From: Thioalkalivibrio sp. ALJ24
GTDB lineage: Bacteria > Pseudomonadota > Gammaproteobacteria > Ectothiorhodospirales > Ectothiorhodospiraceae
Direction of reading: 5' to 3'
Assembly: GCF_000377785.1 (NCBI RefSeq)
Contig: NZ_KB898725.1
Coordinates: 183,775-247,774, forward strand
DNA length: 64,000 bases
Part shown: positions 31,158 through 39,630 of the stretch, one piece after another
How positions within the stretch are numbered: the stretch's first letter is position 1
Layout of the letters: each line of letters starts with the position of its first letter
Translations under genes and position numbers: made by a program
Notes under the pieces: generated by a model
Database searches by the model: none
Told to the model about the DNA's origin: nothing
The model's input: only the letters and a program-made list of their open reading frames with translations

Positions 31158-31351
31158 GGAAAAAAGGGGTCTTTGGAGAAAAATAAGCCTTTCATCACAG
31201 AGACTTATGAAGCCCTGCAGAGACGGCAGCACAGAGGGAAAAGAAGCACCCGAAACCAGAGGTCTGAGGCGCCCTTTTGAGAAATTACTTTATGATTTTG
31301 CGGCAACCCGGTATTCAGGTCCCGCGGGGCGCACAGCCCGGCAGGTGGGAA
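31158..31351. other. Intergenic stretch between Pmra and rnpB
   Basis: About 190 bp without a credible gene. It is A/T richer than its surroundings (for example 31280-31305), holds the upstream side of Pmra and must hold the rnpB transcription end, but I see no clear hairpin with a U-tract. A GTGGG-AAAAA-GTGGG pair on the plus strand begins at 31345. Confidence 0.6.
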
Positions 31352-31702
31352 AAAGTGGGAGCCGGCCTGTAAGCCGGGTTCTGTCGAGGACGATCATTCC
31401 TCTGGGACGTCCGTCACCGGACGCCTCAAGCAGCCTACCCGGGTGCGATGCGGGCCACACCATGCACCCCTATTTGGCCTTGCTCCGGACGGGGTTTGCC
31501 GTGCCACGGACTGTTACCAGCCGTGCGGTGCGCTCTTACCGCACCTTTTCACCCTTACCTGTGCCCGAAGGCCATCGGCGGTCTGTTTTCTGCGGCACTT
31601 TCCGTCGGCTCGCGCCGCCCAGGCGTTACCTGGCGTCCTGCCCTGCGGAGCCCGGACTTTCCTCCACGCCACAGGGGCGCAGCGACCGTCCGGCCGACTC
31701 CC
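31352..31702 (-). ncRNA. rnpB: RNase P RNA, bacterial type A
   Basis: The catalytic RNA of RNase P. On the minus strand the hallmark segments appear in order: GAGGAAAGTCCGGGCTCC, AGGGTGAAAAGGTGCGGTAAGAG and ACAGAACCCGGCTTA. The P1 helix closes the molecule: GGGAGTCGGCC at the 5' end pairs with GGCCGGCTCCC at the 3' end. The size, about 350 nt, fits type A. The exact 3' end is uncertain by several bases. It lies 60 nt downstream of rsmI, as in related gammaproteobacteria. Confidence 0.96.
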
Positions 31703-31708
31703 GCAACC

Positions 31709-31737
31709 CTTGTACGCGCGACACCACGCACTTGCAA
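31709..31737 (-). promoter_or_regulatory. Putative rnpB promoter
   Basis: TTGCAA (31732-31737) and TACAAG (31709-31714) on the minus strand are 17 bp apart. Transcription would begin about 31702, exactly at the predicted 5' end of the RNA. Each box matches consensus at four of six bases. Confidence 0.5.
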
Positions 31738-31762
31738 GACCCGAACGGCCGCCAGCTGCCCT

Positions 31763-32650
31763 TCAGCCGCCCCCGTCCTCCCGGGAACCGGCGGCCTTCA
31801 GCTCCAGGCCTCGCGCGTACAGCCGGTTGCGCGGCTGCCCGGTGACGTCCGCCAGCAGGCGCGCCGCGCGCTTGAGCGGGAGCTCCTCGGCCAGCGCGAG
31901 CAGCAGCCGCTCGTGTTCGGCCGGGATCCCCTCCGTCGGAGCAGCCTCCGCCGGCGCCAGCACCAGCACGAATTCCCCGCGCGTGCGCCAGCCATCGGCC
32001 TCCAGCCAGCCGGGCAGCTCCCCGGCCGGCCCGAAATAATGCTCCTCGAACTGCTTGGTCAGCTCGCGCGCGAGGAACACGGTGTGCATCGGCGCCCGTG
32101 CGGCCAGCTCGCTCGCGGTCGCGGCAATCCGGTGGGCCGACTCGAACACGATGGTGGTCTGCGGCCGCGCCAGCAGTTCACTCAGGCGCCGCTCCCGCGC
32201 ACCAGCGGCATGCGGCAGGAAGCCGTCGAAACAGAACCGGTCACTGGGCAGCCCCGACACCGCCAGCGCGGCCAGCGGGGCACTGGGTCCGGGCACCGGC
32301 CGGATCTCCAGAGCGCGCTCGCGTGCCTCCCGGACCAGACGAAAACCCGGATCCGAGACCAGCGGAGTGCCGGCATCCGAGATCAGCGCCACGTCCGCAC
32401 CGCCCTCCAGCTCGGCCAGCAGACTGAACACGCGCTGCTCCTCGTTGTGTTCGTGCAGACTCACCATCGGCGTGTCGATGCCCATCGGCGCGAGCAGGGC
32501 CCGACTGTGACGGGTATCCTCCGCCGCGATGCGCGAGACATGCGACAATACCTCTCTGGCGCGCGGCCCAAGATCGGCCCGGTTGCCGATGGGGGTGGCC
32601 ACCACCCACAGTGTTCCGGCCCGCGTTGACACTGTCTGCTGCGCTTCCAA
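31763..32650 (-). CDS. rsmI: 16S rRNA (cytidine-1402-2'-O) methyltransferase RsmI
   Basis: RsmI adds the 2'-O-methyl at C1402 of 16S rRNA, complementing RsmH. The protein is 295 aa from a TTG start (32648-32650) with a strong AAGGAG 6-7 nt upstream; an internal GTG at 32632 is the fallback. The TP-methylase fold begins GTLWVVATPIGNRADL, with AEDTRHSR, LISDAGTPLVSDPG and VPGPSAPLAALAVSGLP motifs. It is divergent from lpoA, with 33 nt between the starts. Confidence 0.94.
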   Translation of the reverse strand: MEAQQTVSTRAGTLWVVATPIGNRADLGPRAREVLSHVSRIAAEDTRHSRALLAPMGIDTPMVSLHEHNEEQRVFSLLAELEGGADVALISDAGTPLVSDPGFRLVREARERALEIRPVPGPSAPLAALAVSGLPSDRFCFDGFLPHAAGARERRLSELLARPQTTIVFESAHRIAATASELAARAPMHTVFLARELTKQFEEHYFGPAGELPGWLEADGWRTRGEFVLVLAPAEAAPTEGIPAEHERLLLALAEELPLKRAARLLADVTGQPRNRLYARGLELKAAGSREDGGG

Positions 32651-32683
32651 TACTGACTCCTTACCGCTGACTCGACATTTGCC

Positions 32684-34582
32684 GTGACCCGACTCCCAAC
32701 CCTTTTCCGTCCGGCCTGTTATCTGCGCCCGGCCACCCTGCTCCCGCGCCCGCTGCTGACCCTGGCCGTCATCGGCCTGGTGGCCAGCTGTGCCGCGCCC
32801 CAGCCGGACCCGACCCCCGACCCGGAACCCGAGGTCCCGGTCGAGATCGAGCTCGAGCCGGAACAGCAGGCCGAACGCCTGCTGCAACGCGCGGAAGAAC
32901 TTCCCGACGACGAGATCGACACCGACCTGCTGCGCGAAGCAGTGGACGCTGCACTGGCCCTGGAGCCGATCCCCGACGCGACGCTTGAACGCGCCGAGCA
33001 GGCCTGGCGCCGGCTGCCCGACGAGGAGCCCATGCCGCTGGCCGATCGCGTCCGCGGTGGCTGGCTGGCCTGGCACCGTGACAAACCCGACCTTGCGGCC
33101 CAACGCCTGGGTGCCGACGACCCCGACGACCCCACCCGAACCCCGGAGTTTCACCGCCGCGGTCTGGAACTGCATGCGCGGCTGCTGGAGAGCGAACAGG
33201 CATGGTATCAGGCCCTGGAGGCGCGCCTGCGGCTCGACCCCCTGCTGATGATGGAACCCGATCAGCAGACCGCCAACCACCACCGTGTGTGGGCCCTGAT
33301 GGCCGCGCTGCGTCCGGCCCAGCGAGAACGGCTGTCACGTGATACGGCGCCCGGCGCCGCCGGATGGCACGAACTCTTCCGGGCGCTGTCCCAGGCCGAG
33401 GACGGGGACGCCGCAATGGCACAAGCGGAACGCTGGCGCGAAGCTTTCCCGCGGCACCCCGCCAACAGCCACCTTTCCACGCTCCTGGCCGCAACACCGC
33501 TGGAGGCCGACGCACCCGGCGACATCGTGGTCCTTCTGCCCCTGTCCGGCGATCTCGCCGGACTCGGCGAGGCCGTGCTCGATGGCGTGACCCGCGCCCA
33601 TTATGCCGAGGCCGGGGGTCAGGGCCGCCTGCAGGTTCGCGACACCCGGGGCGATCCGCAACAGGCAGCCCGCCTGTATCGCGATGCGGTCCGCGCCGAC
33701 GCCGATCACGTCATTGGTCCGCTGCACCGGGATTCCGTGGCCGCAATCGCCGACCTCGACGAGCACCTTCCCGGCGTCCTGCTCAATCGTACCAACAACC
33801 CCCTGCCCCGCGGGCTCAGCGCCCTGGCACTGGACCCGGAATCCGATGCCCGGGCGGTCGCCGATCGCGCGGCCCGTGCCGGCTGGGGGCCCGGTCTGGC
33901 GATCATTCCCGAGGGCGAGTTTGGTGATCGGCTCGCGTCGGCCTGGTCGCTGGCCGCCGAGGATCATGGCCAGCCCCCGCGCGACGTGGCCCGGGTGGAT
34001 ACTCATGCCGGGGACCTGAACGAGCGGATCGGCGAACACGTCGGGATTGGCCGGAGCGAGGAGCGTATCCGCGAGGTCTCGCGGCGGCTGGGCCTGAGCC
34101 TCGAGGCGGACCCGCAGATCCGCGCAGACATAGATTACCTGTTCATCGCCGGACAGGGGGCCGACGTCCGCCGGATCGCACCCCATCTGCATTTCCATCA
34201 GGCCTCCAGCCTGCCGATGATGGCCACTCCGCACGTCTACCCCGGGGCACCGGACCCATCCCGCGATCGCGACCTGAACGCCATCGCATTCCCCGACGCC
34301 CCGCTGCTGTTCAGCGAGATCGCCCCGCTGGGCGATGAGGGCGGAACGACGCTGCGTGACCACACGGAGCTGCCACGTTTCTTCGCCCTGGGCCAGGACG
34401 CGCGCCGGCTAGCCGTGCGCGCCGAACCGGCAAATGCCGCGCCGCATGCCACCGTGGCGGGACACGCCGGCGAATGGCAACTCAACGCCCTGACCGGTGA
34501 CTGGCAGCGCGAGCCGACCTGGGCCCATTTTGTTCGGGGCGTCCCGCAACGCCTGGAGGCGGCCGGGGGCTCCGGCGACTGA
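32684..34582 (+). CDS. lpoA: Penicillin-binding protein activator LpoA (LppC family lipoprotein)
   Basis: LpoA is an outer-membrane lipoprotein that reaches through the periplasm to stimulate PBP1a. The 632-aa protein starts at GTG, has a signal peptide ending in the lipobox VASC (Cys36), then a Pro/Glu/Asp-rich spacer, a helical TPR-like domain (to about 280) and a periplasmic-binding-protein-like C-terminal domain starting DIVVLLPLSGDLAGLGEAVLDG. Length and layout match LpoA. yraN follows with a one-base overlap, the standard order. It is strongly acidic. Confidence 0.92.
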   Translation: MTRLPTLFRPACYLRPATLLPRPLLTLAVIGLVASCAAPQPDPTPDPEPEVPVEIELEPEQQAERLLQRAEELPDDEIDTDLLREAVDAALALEPIPDATLERAEQAWRRLPDEEPMPLADRVRGGWLAWHRDKPDLAAQRLGADDPDDPTRTPEFHRRGLELHARLLESEQAWYQALEARLRLDPLLMMEPDQQTANHHRVWALMAALRPAQRERLSRDTAPGAAGWHELFRALSQAEDGDAAMAQAERWREAFPRHPANSHLSTLLAATPLEADAPGDIVVLLPLSGDLAGLGEAVLDGVTRAHYAEAGGQGRLQVRDTRGDPQQAARLYRDAVRADADHVIGPLHRDSVAAIADLDEHLPGVLLNRTNNPLPRGLSALALDPESDARAVADRAARAGWGPGLAIIPEGEFGDRLASAWSLAAEDHGQPPRDVARVDTHAGDLNERIGEHVGIGRSEERIREVSRRLGLSLEADPQIRADIDYLFIAGQGADVRRIAPHLHFHQASSLPMMATPHVYPGAPDPSRDRDLNAIAFPDAPLLFSEIAPLGDEGGTTLRDHTELPRFFALGQDARRLAVRAEPANAAPHATVAGHAGEWQLNALTGDWQREPTWAHFVRGVPQRLEAAGGSGD

Positions 34583-34938
34583 TGTTCCGCCCGGGCGATG
34601 CCGGACAGCAGGCCGAAGAGCGTGCGGCCCGCTATCTCGAGGATCGCGGCCTGCGCCCGCTCGCCAGCAATGTCCGGCGGCCGTGGGGCGAAATCGATCT
34701 GGTAATGCGCGAGCACGATACTGTGGTGTTCGTGGAGGTGCGCATGCGCAGCCGGAGCGACTACGGCGGTGGGCTGGAAAGCATCGACCGGCGCAAACGG
34801 GGGCGGCTGCGGCGCATGGCCGAGACCTGGATGCTGGAACAGCAGTGGGACGGCCCGGCGCGGTTCGACGTGGTGGCGCTGGACGGTGACGGCGGGATCG
34901 AATGGATCGTCGACGCGATCCGGGGCGACGAGTTGTGA
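34582..34938 (+). CDS. yraN: UPF0102 family protein YraN
   Basis: A 118-aa UPF0102 protein. The fold is endonuclease-like (Holliday-junction-resolvase-type) with the conserved GEIDLVM and FVEVRMR motifs, the likely metal site, but no biochemical role is established. The start shares one base with the lpoA stop (TGATG), and the FAD oxidase start overlaps its stop (GTGA). lpoA-yraN pairing is widely conserved. In many relatives diaA and dolP come next, but not here. Confidence 0.92.
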   Translation: MFRPGDAGQQAEERAARYLEDRGLRPLASNVRRPWGEIDLVMREHDTVVFVEVRMRSRSDYGGGLESIDRRKRGRLRRMAETWMLEQQWDGPARFDVVALDGDGGIEWIVDAIRGDEL

Positions 34939-36314
34939 CCCCGCTGGCCAGAGAACTGGAACGACTCCTGCCGGAGGCAGACCGGCTGCTGGATCCGGCC
35001 GACTGCTGGGCCTACGGCAGTGACAACTCGCGCCTGCACGCCATCCCGGAGGCGGTCGCCTTTGCCCGTGATGCCGATACGGTCGCGGAACTGGTGCGCC
35101 TGTGTCGCCGGCTGGGCGCACCGCTGGTGGTGCGGGGCCGTGGCACCGGCACGACCGGGGCCGTGGTGCCCGACCGCGGGGGTCTGGTGCTGTCGCTGGA
35201 ACGCATGAACCGTATCCTTGAGGTCGACCCCGGCAATCGCTGGCTGATCGCGCAGCCGGGCGCGACCAACGCAGAAATCCAGACGACTGCCGGCGAGCAT
35301 GGTTTCTTCTGGCCCCCGGACCCCACCAGCAGCGCGTTCTGCACGCTTGGGGGCAATCTTGCCTACAATTCCGCCGGCCCCCATGCGGTGAAATACGGCA
35401 CGCCGCGGGAAAACACCCTGGGGCTCGAGGCCGTGGCGGGCACCGGCCAACGCTTTCGCACCGGCGTGCGCACGACCAAGGGGGTGGTCGGTTACGACCT
35501 CACCCGGTTGCTGATCGGTTCGGAGGGTACCCTCGGGATCATTACCGAGGCGACACTGAAGCTGACCCCGCGCCCCGAGTGCACGCACCTGTTACAGGCG
35601 GTCTACCCCGACATCGAATCAGCGGCGCAGGCCGTTACCCGTCTGATGGCCCGGGCCGAATCGCCCTCGGCGCTGGAATTCATGGACCGCTCCGCGATTA
35701 CGATGATCCGCGGCTATGGTGGCGTGGAACTGCCCGAAGAGGCCGGCGCGATCCTGATGATCGAGGTCGATGGTTCGGCCGAGGGCATTGCCGGGCGGGC
35801 CGCCGGTATCCGCACGGTCGCCGCCGACGGGGCACTGCACGTGGACATGGCGGATACGCACGAGGCCATGGAACGCCTGTGGAAGGTTCGGAAGGCCCTT
35901 TCGCCCGCACTGAGGACCATCGCGCCGAAGAAGATCAACGAAGACGTCGTCGTGCCGGTATCGCGTATCCCGGCATTGATCGGCGGCCTGGAGGAGCTGG
36001 CCACCCGCCACGCCATCCGCATCGTGAACTTCGGCCACGCCGGCAACGGCAACATCCATGTAAATCTGCTGGTGAACCCGGATGACCCCGAGGAGATGCA
36101 GCGCGCCGAGGCCTGTCTCGACGACGTGTTCCGCCTGGTGCTGTCGCTGGACGGCAGCCTTTCCGGTGAACACGGCATCGGGCTGGTCAAACGGCCGTTC
36201 GTCGGGCGCGAACTGGACCCCGCGGCCCTGGAGCTGATGGAAGGGGTACGAGCGGCGTTCGATCCCGACGGAATCCTGAACCCGGGCAAGGCGCCGCCCA
36301 CCCCCGGTGAATGA
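34935..36314 (+). CDS. FAD-linked oxidase, GlcD/D-lactate dehydrogenase family
   Basis: A 459-aa flavoprotein of the VAO/PCMH type that should oxidise a 2-hydroxy acid such as glycolate, D-lactate or D-2-hydroxyglutarate. The FAD-binding loop is VVRGRGTGTTGAVVP (about residues 60-74). The C-terminal oxidase half carries NFGHAGNGNIHVNLL and LSGEHGIGLVKR, both typical of GlcD/D2HGDH members. The GTG start overlaps the yraN stop as GTGA. No glcE/glcF partner is adjacent, so the electron acceptor is unknown. It appears inserted where diaA-dolP usually lie. The substrate cannot be told from sequence. Confidence 0.85.
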   Translation: MTPLARELERLLPEADRLLDPADCWAYGSDNSRLHAIPEAVAFARDADTVAELVRLCRRLGAPLVVRGRGTGTTGAVVPDRGGLVLSLERMNRILEVDPGNRWLIAQPGATNAEIQTTAGEHGFFWPPDPTSSAFCTLGGNLAYNSAGPHAVKYGTPRENTLGLEAVAGTGQRFRTGVRTTKGVVGYDLTRLLIGSEGTLGIITEATLKLTPRPECTHLLQAVYPDIESAAQAVTRLMARAESPSALEFMDRSAITMIRGYGGVELPEEAGAILMIEVDGSAEGIAGRAAGIRTVAADGALHVDMADTHEAMERLWKVRKALSPALRTIAPKKINEDVVVPVSRIPALIGGLEELATRHAIRIVNFGHAGNGNIHVNLLVNPDDPEEMQRAEACLDDVFRLVLSLDGSLSGEHGIGLVKRPFVGRELDPAALELMEGVRAAFDPDGILNPGKAPPTPGE

Positions 36315-36317
36315 CGC

Positions 36318-36758
36318 CTACTTGACCACAGTGAGCGACGGACCGCCCTTGCGTCGCGGCGGTTCGTCACCACCGCCGTCCCCGTCATCATCCGGCGGCT
36401 CGCCGTCATCCGGCGGGCCATCGCCGGGACCCGGGTCCGGAGATGGTCCGGGCTCGCTGCCGAACATCATGCCCTGCCCGTTTTCACGTGCGTAGACCGC
36501 CATCACCGCAGCCAGCGGGACAAACACGTCCATCGGCGTGCCCGCGAAACGGGCGGAAAACGCGACGAACTCGTCGCCCAGCTCCAGCCCCTGCACGGCA
36601 TTGGGCCCCACATTGAGGGTGATCTTGCCCTGCTCCACGAAGGCATCCGGCACCACGGTCCCGTCCACCGTGGCATCCACCAGCAGGTGCGGGGTCATGC
36701 CGTTGTCGGTGATCCAGTCCCACAGCGCCCGGAGCAGGTACGGTCGCGACGAAGTCAA
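36318..36758 (-). CDS. sspB: ClpXP protease adaptor SspB
   Basis: SspB hands ssrA-tagged and other substrates to ClpXP. The first about 105 residues of this 146-aa protein form the SspB fold (RPYLLRALWDWITDNGMTPHL at the start). A long Pro/Asp/Gly-rich flexible linker follows, and the end is PSLTVVK, matching the LRVVK-type ClpX-docking tail of E. coli SspB. It overlaps sspA by 4 nt and is convergent with the FAD oxidase gene, with 3 nt between stops. Confidence 0.95.
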   Translation of the reverse strand: MTSSRPYLLRALWDWITDNGMTPHLLVDATVDGTVVPDAFVEQGKITLNVGPNAVQGLELGDEFVAFSARFAGTPMDVFVPLAAVMAVYARENGQGMMFGSEPGPSPDPGPGDGPPDDGEPPDDDGDGGGDEPPRRKGGPSLTVVK

Positions 36759-37381
36759 AGCCGCAGCTCCCTTTCGGCCTCGGTCAGACTGATGGTGAAC
36801 GATTCGCGCCGGCAGACCCGGTCAGCGTACTCCTGGATGGCCCGGGGAAGGCCGTCCAGCGGGATCCCCACTGCCGGCAGGCGCCAGACCACCGGGGCGA
36901 TGGCCGCATCCACGATGCTGAATTCGTCGCTGAGAAAGTATGGCTTCAGTTCGAAGATGTCACTGGAAGCCAGAAAGCTCTCCCGCAGCACCTTGCGGGC
37001 CTTGGTGAGCGAATTCCCGGACGCCTTCGCGATCGCATCGAGCCCCTCGTACCAGTCACGTTCCACGCGGTACAGCGCGAGCCGCGCTGCGGCACGGGAG
37101 ACCGGGTCCACCGGCATCAGCGGCGGATGCGGGAAGCGCTCGTCGAGGTATTCGGTGATCACGTGCGTTCCGTACAGGGCCAGGTCCCGGTCCACCAGGG
37201 TGGGAACCTCGTTGTACGGATTGAGATCGGAGAGATCCTCGGGGAGATCGTCGGGCCCGAGGTTGACCACGTCCACCGCGATGTCCTTTTCGGCGAGGAT
37301 GATGCGCACCCGGTGGCAGCGCACGCAGTCGTGTGCGGAAAACAGCGTCATTACGGAACGGCGGTTGGCGACCAGCGCCAT
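36755..37381 (-). CDS. sspA: Stringent starvation protein A (GST-fold RNA polymerase partner)
   Basis: SspA binds RNA polymerase and helps acid and stationary-phase responses. The 208-aa protein has a glutaredoxin-like N-terminal half (TLFSAHDCVRCHRVRIILAEK, NPYNEVPTLVDRD) and a helical GST C-terminal half. A GGGAG element lies 8 nt before the ATG. sspA-sspB is the usual operon, downstream of petABC in many gammaproteobacteria. The Cys pair CVRC near the N-terminus is more redox-like than in E. coli SspA, but the context settles the name. Confidence 0.93.
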   Translation of the reverse strand: MALVANRRSVMTLFSAHDCVRCHRVRIILAEKDIAVDVVNLGPDDLPEDLSDLNPYNEVPTLVDRDLALYGTHVITEYLDERFPHPPLMPVDPVSRAAARLALYRVERDWYEGLDAIAKASGNSLTKARKVLRESFLASSDIFELKPYFLSDEFSIVDAAIAPVVWRLPAVGIPLDGLPRAIQEYADRVCRRESFTISLTEAERELRL

Positions 37382-37483
37382 GGCATTCTCCCTACCCCGG
37401 CGTCTGCAGGTGCCGGGTCCACGGTACAGGATGCCGGCGCCGGCTCATCCTCGAGTCCGGCACCGGTTGGATCTCCTCCCGCC

Positions 37484-38224
37484 TCAGTGGACGTCCTTCC
37501 AGTATTCCTTTTTCAGGAAGTACGCCAGCAGCGTGAAGAAGGCGAGGAAGATCATCACGAAGACACCGATCCGCTGGCGTTCCAGCTTGACCGGTTCGCC
37601 AAGGTAGGACAGATAGGTCACGATGTCACGCACCGCCCGGTCGTATTCGCTGGGAGACATGCTGCCGCCTTCCACCAGCTCCAGGCGTTCGTTGCCATCA
37701 TCATCCTCGACCAGTTCCTGCCAGCCCTGCTTGTGCCACAGCGCGTGCGGCATGCCCACGTTGCTGAACACCGTGTTGTTGGCGCCCAGCGGACGGGACT
37801 CGTCGCGGTAGAACGACTTGAGGAAGGTGTACAGCCAGTCCTCGCCGTGGATGCGCGCGGTCAGGGTCAGGTCGGGCGGGGCCACGCCGAAGGCTTCTTC
37901 GGCGTAGTCCTCTTCCATCGCGATCTCCATCAGGGAACCCACGTTAACCGGCTCTCCCTCCTCGTCGGTGACAAAGATGAAGTGCTCTTCCATGTGTTCC
38001 TCGGTCAGACCGATGCCCTTGCCAACGCGGTTATACCGCTCGTACTTGGTCGAGTGGCACCCCATGCAGTTGTCCGCGAACAGGCGGGCGCCCCGCTGCA
38101 GCGCGTTCTGGTTGGAGATGTCCACGTTGGCCGACATCAGCTCGCTGGCGCCGGCGGTTCCCGCCGGCCCCATGAACAGGGCCGCAAGGCCCACGAAGGT
38201 TGCAGCAATCAGCTTTTTCATCAC
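37484..38224 (-). CDS. petC: Cytochrome c1 of the bc1 complex
   Basis: Cytochrome c1 carries electrons from the Rieske protein to soluble cytochrome c. The 246-aa protein has a signal peptide (about residues 1-26), a single haem c site CMGCH near residue 55, and a C-terminal membrane anchor (IGVFVMIFLAFFTLLAYFL). Methionine-rich segments offer the axial ligand. The start overlaps petB by 4 nt. It is highly acidic in the periplasmic part. It is the last gene of petA-petB-petC. Confidence 0.96.
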   Translation of the reverse strand: MMKKLIAATFVGLAALFMGPAGTAGASELMSANVDISNQNALQRGARLFADNCMGCHSTKYERYNRVGKGIGLTEEHMEEHFIFVTDEEGEPVNVGSLMEIAMEEDYAEEAFGVAPPDLTLTARIHGEDWLYTFLKSFYRDESRPLGANNTVFSNVGMPHALWHKQGWQELVEDDDGNERLELVEGGSMSPSEYDRAVRDIVTYLSYLGEPVKLERQRIGVFVMIFLAFFTLLAYFLKKEYWKDVH

Positions 38225-39630
38225 GAAGTCACCCTTTGCGGAACGGGACGGTCACGGCCCAGACCACGTGCGAACACGGGGGCCACCATGGTCACGAACA
38301 GATACACGGTCGGGATCAGCCAGCCCCACATGATCAGGGCGGCGTCATCCGCATCGAAGCGCGCCACGTCGTAGAACGTGTAGATCGCGACCAGCACCAG
38401 GAACGCGAGGATGCTGAACCAGGCCGAACGTTCCCGCGACAGGAACCACAGCAGGAAGAAGAACAGGAAGTAGACCTGGGAGAACCGCAGGCTCATGTCG
38501 CTGACCGCGGTGGTCGCCTGCTGCAGGCCCAGCCAGCCAAGGATCACGAAGGCGATCACGAACACCGCGAGGTTGAACTTGGCCGCAAAGGACCGGTAGC
38601 GCATGGACTTGACCGGGTTACGGTCCAGCCAGGGGATCACGAACAGGATCACCACGGCCGCGCCCATGGCGACCACGCCCAGGAACGGATCCGGCACGGA
38701 ACGCAGCACCGAGTACATCGAGGTGAAGTACCAGACCGGCGGAATCAGCTCCGGCGTCACCAGCGGATCGGACGGGATGAAGTTGTCCGGCTTCAGGAAG
38801 TAGCCGCCACCCTCGGGGGCGAAGAACACGATCGCGAAGAAAACGATCAGGAACACGCCCACGCCCACGATGTCCTTCACGGTGTAGTACGGGTGGAACG
38901 GGATGCCGTCCTTCGGGATGCCGTTCTCGTCCTTGTTCGCCTTGATCTCGACGCCGTCGGGGTTGTTGGAGCCCACCTCGTGCAGCGCGATGATATGCGC
39001 GGCCACCAGCAGGATCAGCACCAGCGGCAGGGCCACCACGTGCAGGGCGAAGAACCGGTTGAGCGTGGCGTCGGACAGCAGGAAGTCACCGCGGATCCAG
39101 GTCACCAGCTCCGGCCCGATGTACGGGATGGTCTGGAACAGGTTCACGATCACCTGCGCGCCCCAGTAGGACATCTGGCCCCACGGCAGCAGGTAGCCGG
39201 CGAAGGCCTCGGCCATCAGCACGACGTAGATCAGCATGCCGAAGATCCAGATCAGCTCGCGCGGCTTCTTGTAGGAACCGTAGAGCAGGGCACGGAACAT
39301 GTGCAGATAGACGACCACGAAGAACATCGAGGCGCCGGTGGAATGCATGTAGCGGATCAACCAGCCCCATTCCACGTCACGCATGATGTACTCGACCGAC
39401 GCGAAGGCCAGCTCCGCATCCGGCTTGTAGAACATGGTCAGGACAATGCCGGTAACGATCTGGATCACCAGCACCAGCAGGGCGAGCGAGCCGAAGAAGT
39501 ACCAGAAGTTGAAGTTCTTCGGCGCGTAGTACTTGGCCAGGTGGTCGTTCCACATCTGGGACAGGGGGAAGCGCGCGTCCACCCAGCCCAGAAAACCTCC
39601 CTGGATCTTCTCGTCCGGATTACTGGCCAT
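38221..39630 (-). CDS. petB: Cytochrome b of the bc1 complex, C-terminally extended
   Basis: Cytochrome b binds two b haems and holds the quinol oxidation (Qo) and reduction (Qi) sites. Haem ligand histidines are visible in IRYMHSTGASMFFVVVYLHMFR and in helix 4 (ALHVVALPLVLILLVAAHIIALH). The Qo motif, usually PEWY, reads PVWY (residues 298-301, bases 38728-38739). At 469 aa it is longer than the roughly 400-430 aa I expect. After the eight canonical helices two more hydrophobic segments appear (about 395-418 and 432-455). It overlaps petA by one base and petC by four. Confidence 0.95.
   Translation of the reverse strand: MASNPDEKIQGGFLGWVDARFPLSQMWNDHLAKYYAPKNFNFWYFFGSLALLVLVIQIVTGIVLTMFYKPDAELAFASVEYIMRDVEWGWLIRYMHSTGASMFFVVVYLHMFRALLYGSYKKPRELIWIFGMLIYVVLMAEAFAGYLLPWGQMSYWGAQVIVNLFQTIPYIGPELVTWIRGDFLLSDATLNRFFALHVVALPLVLILLVAAHIIALHEVGSNNPDGVEIKANKDENGIPKDGIPFHPYYTVKDIVGVGVFLIVFFAIVFFAPEGGGYFLKPDNFIPSDPLVTPELIPPVWYFTSMYSVLRSVPDPFLGVVAMGAAVVILFVIPWLDRNPVKSMRYRSFAAKFNLAVFVIAFVILGWLGLQQATTAVSDMSLRFSQVYFLFFFLLWFLSRERSAWFSILAFLVLVAIYTFYDVARFDADDAALIMWGWLIPTVYLFVTMVAPVFARGLGRDRPVPQRVTS

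Noticed and set aside
36330-36450. Short tandem-like repeats resembling a CRISPR or VNTR
   Set aside because: They are the codons of the Pro/Gly/Asp linker in SspB, in frame and without spacer structure.
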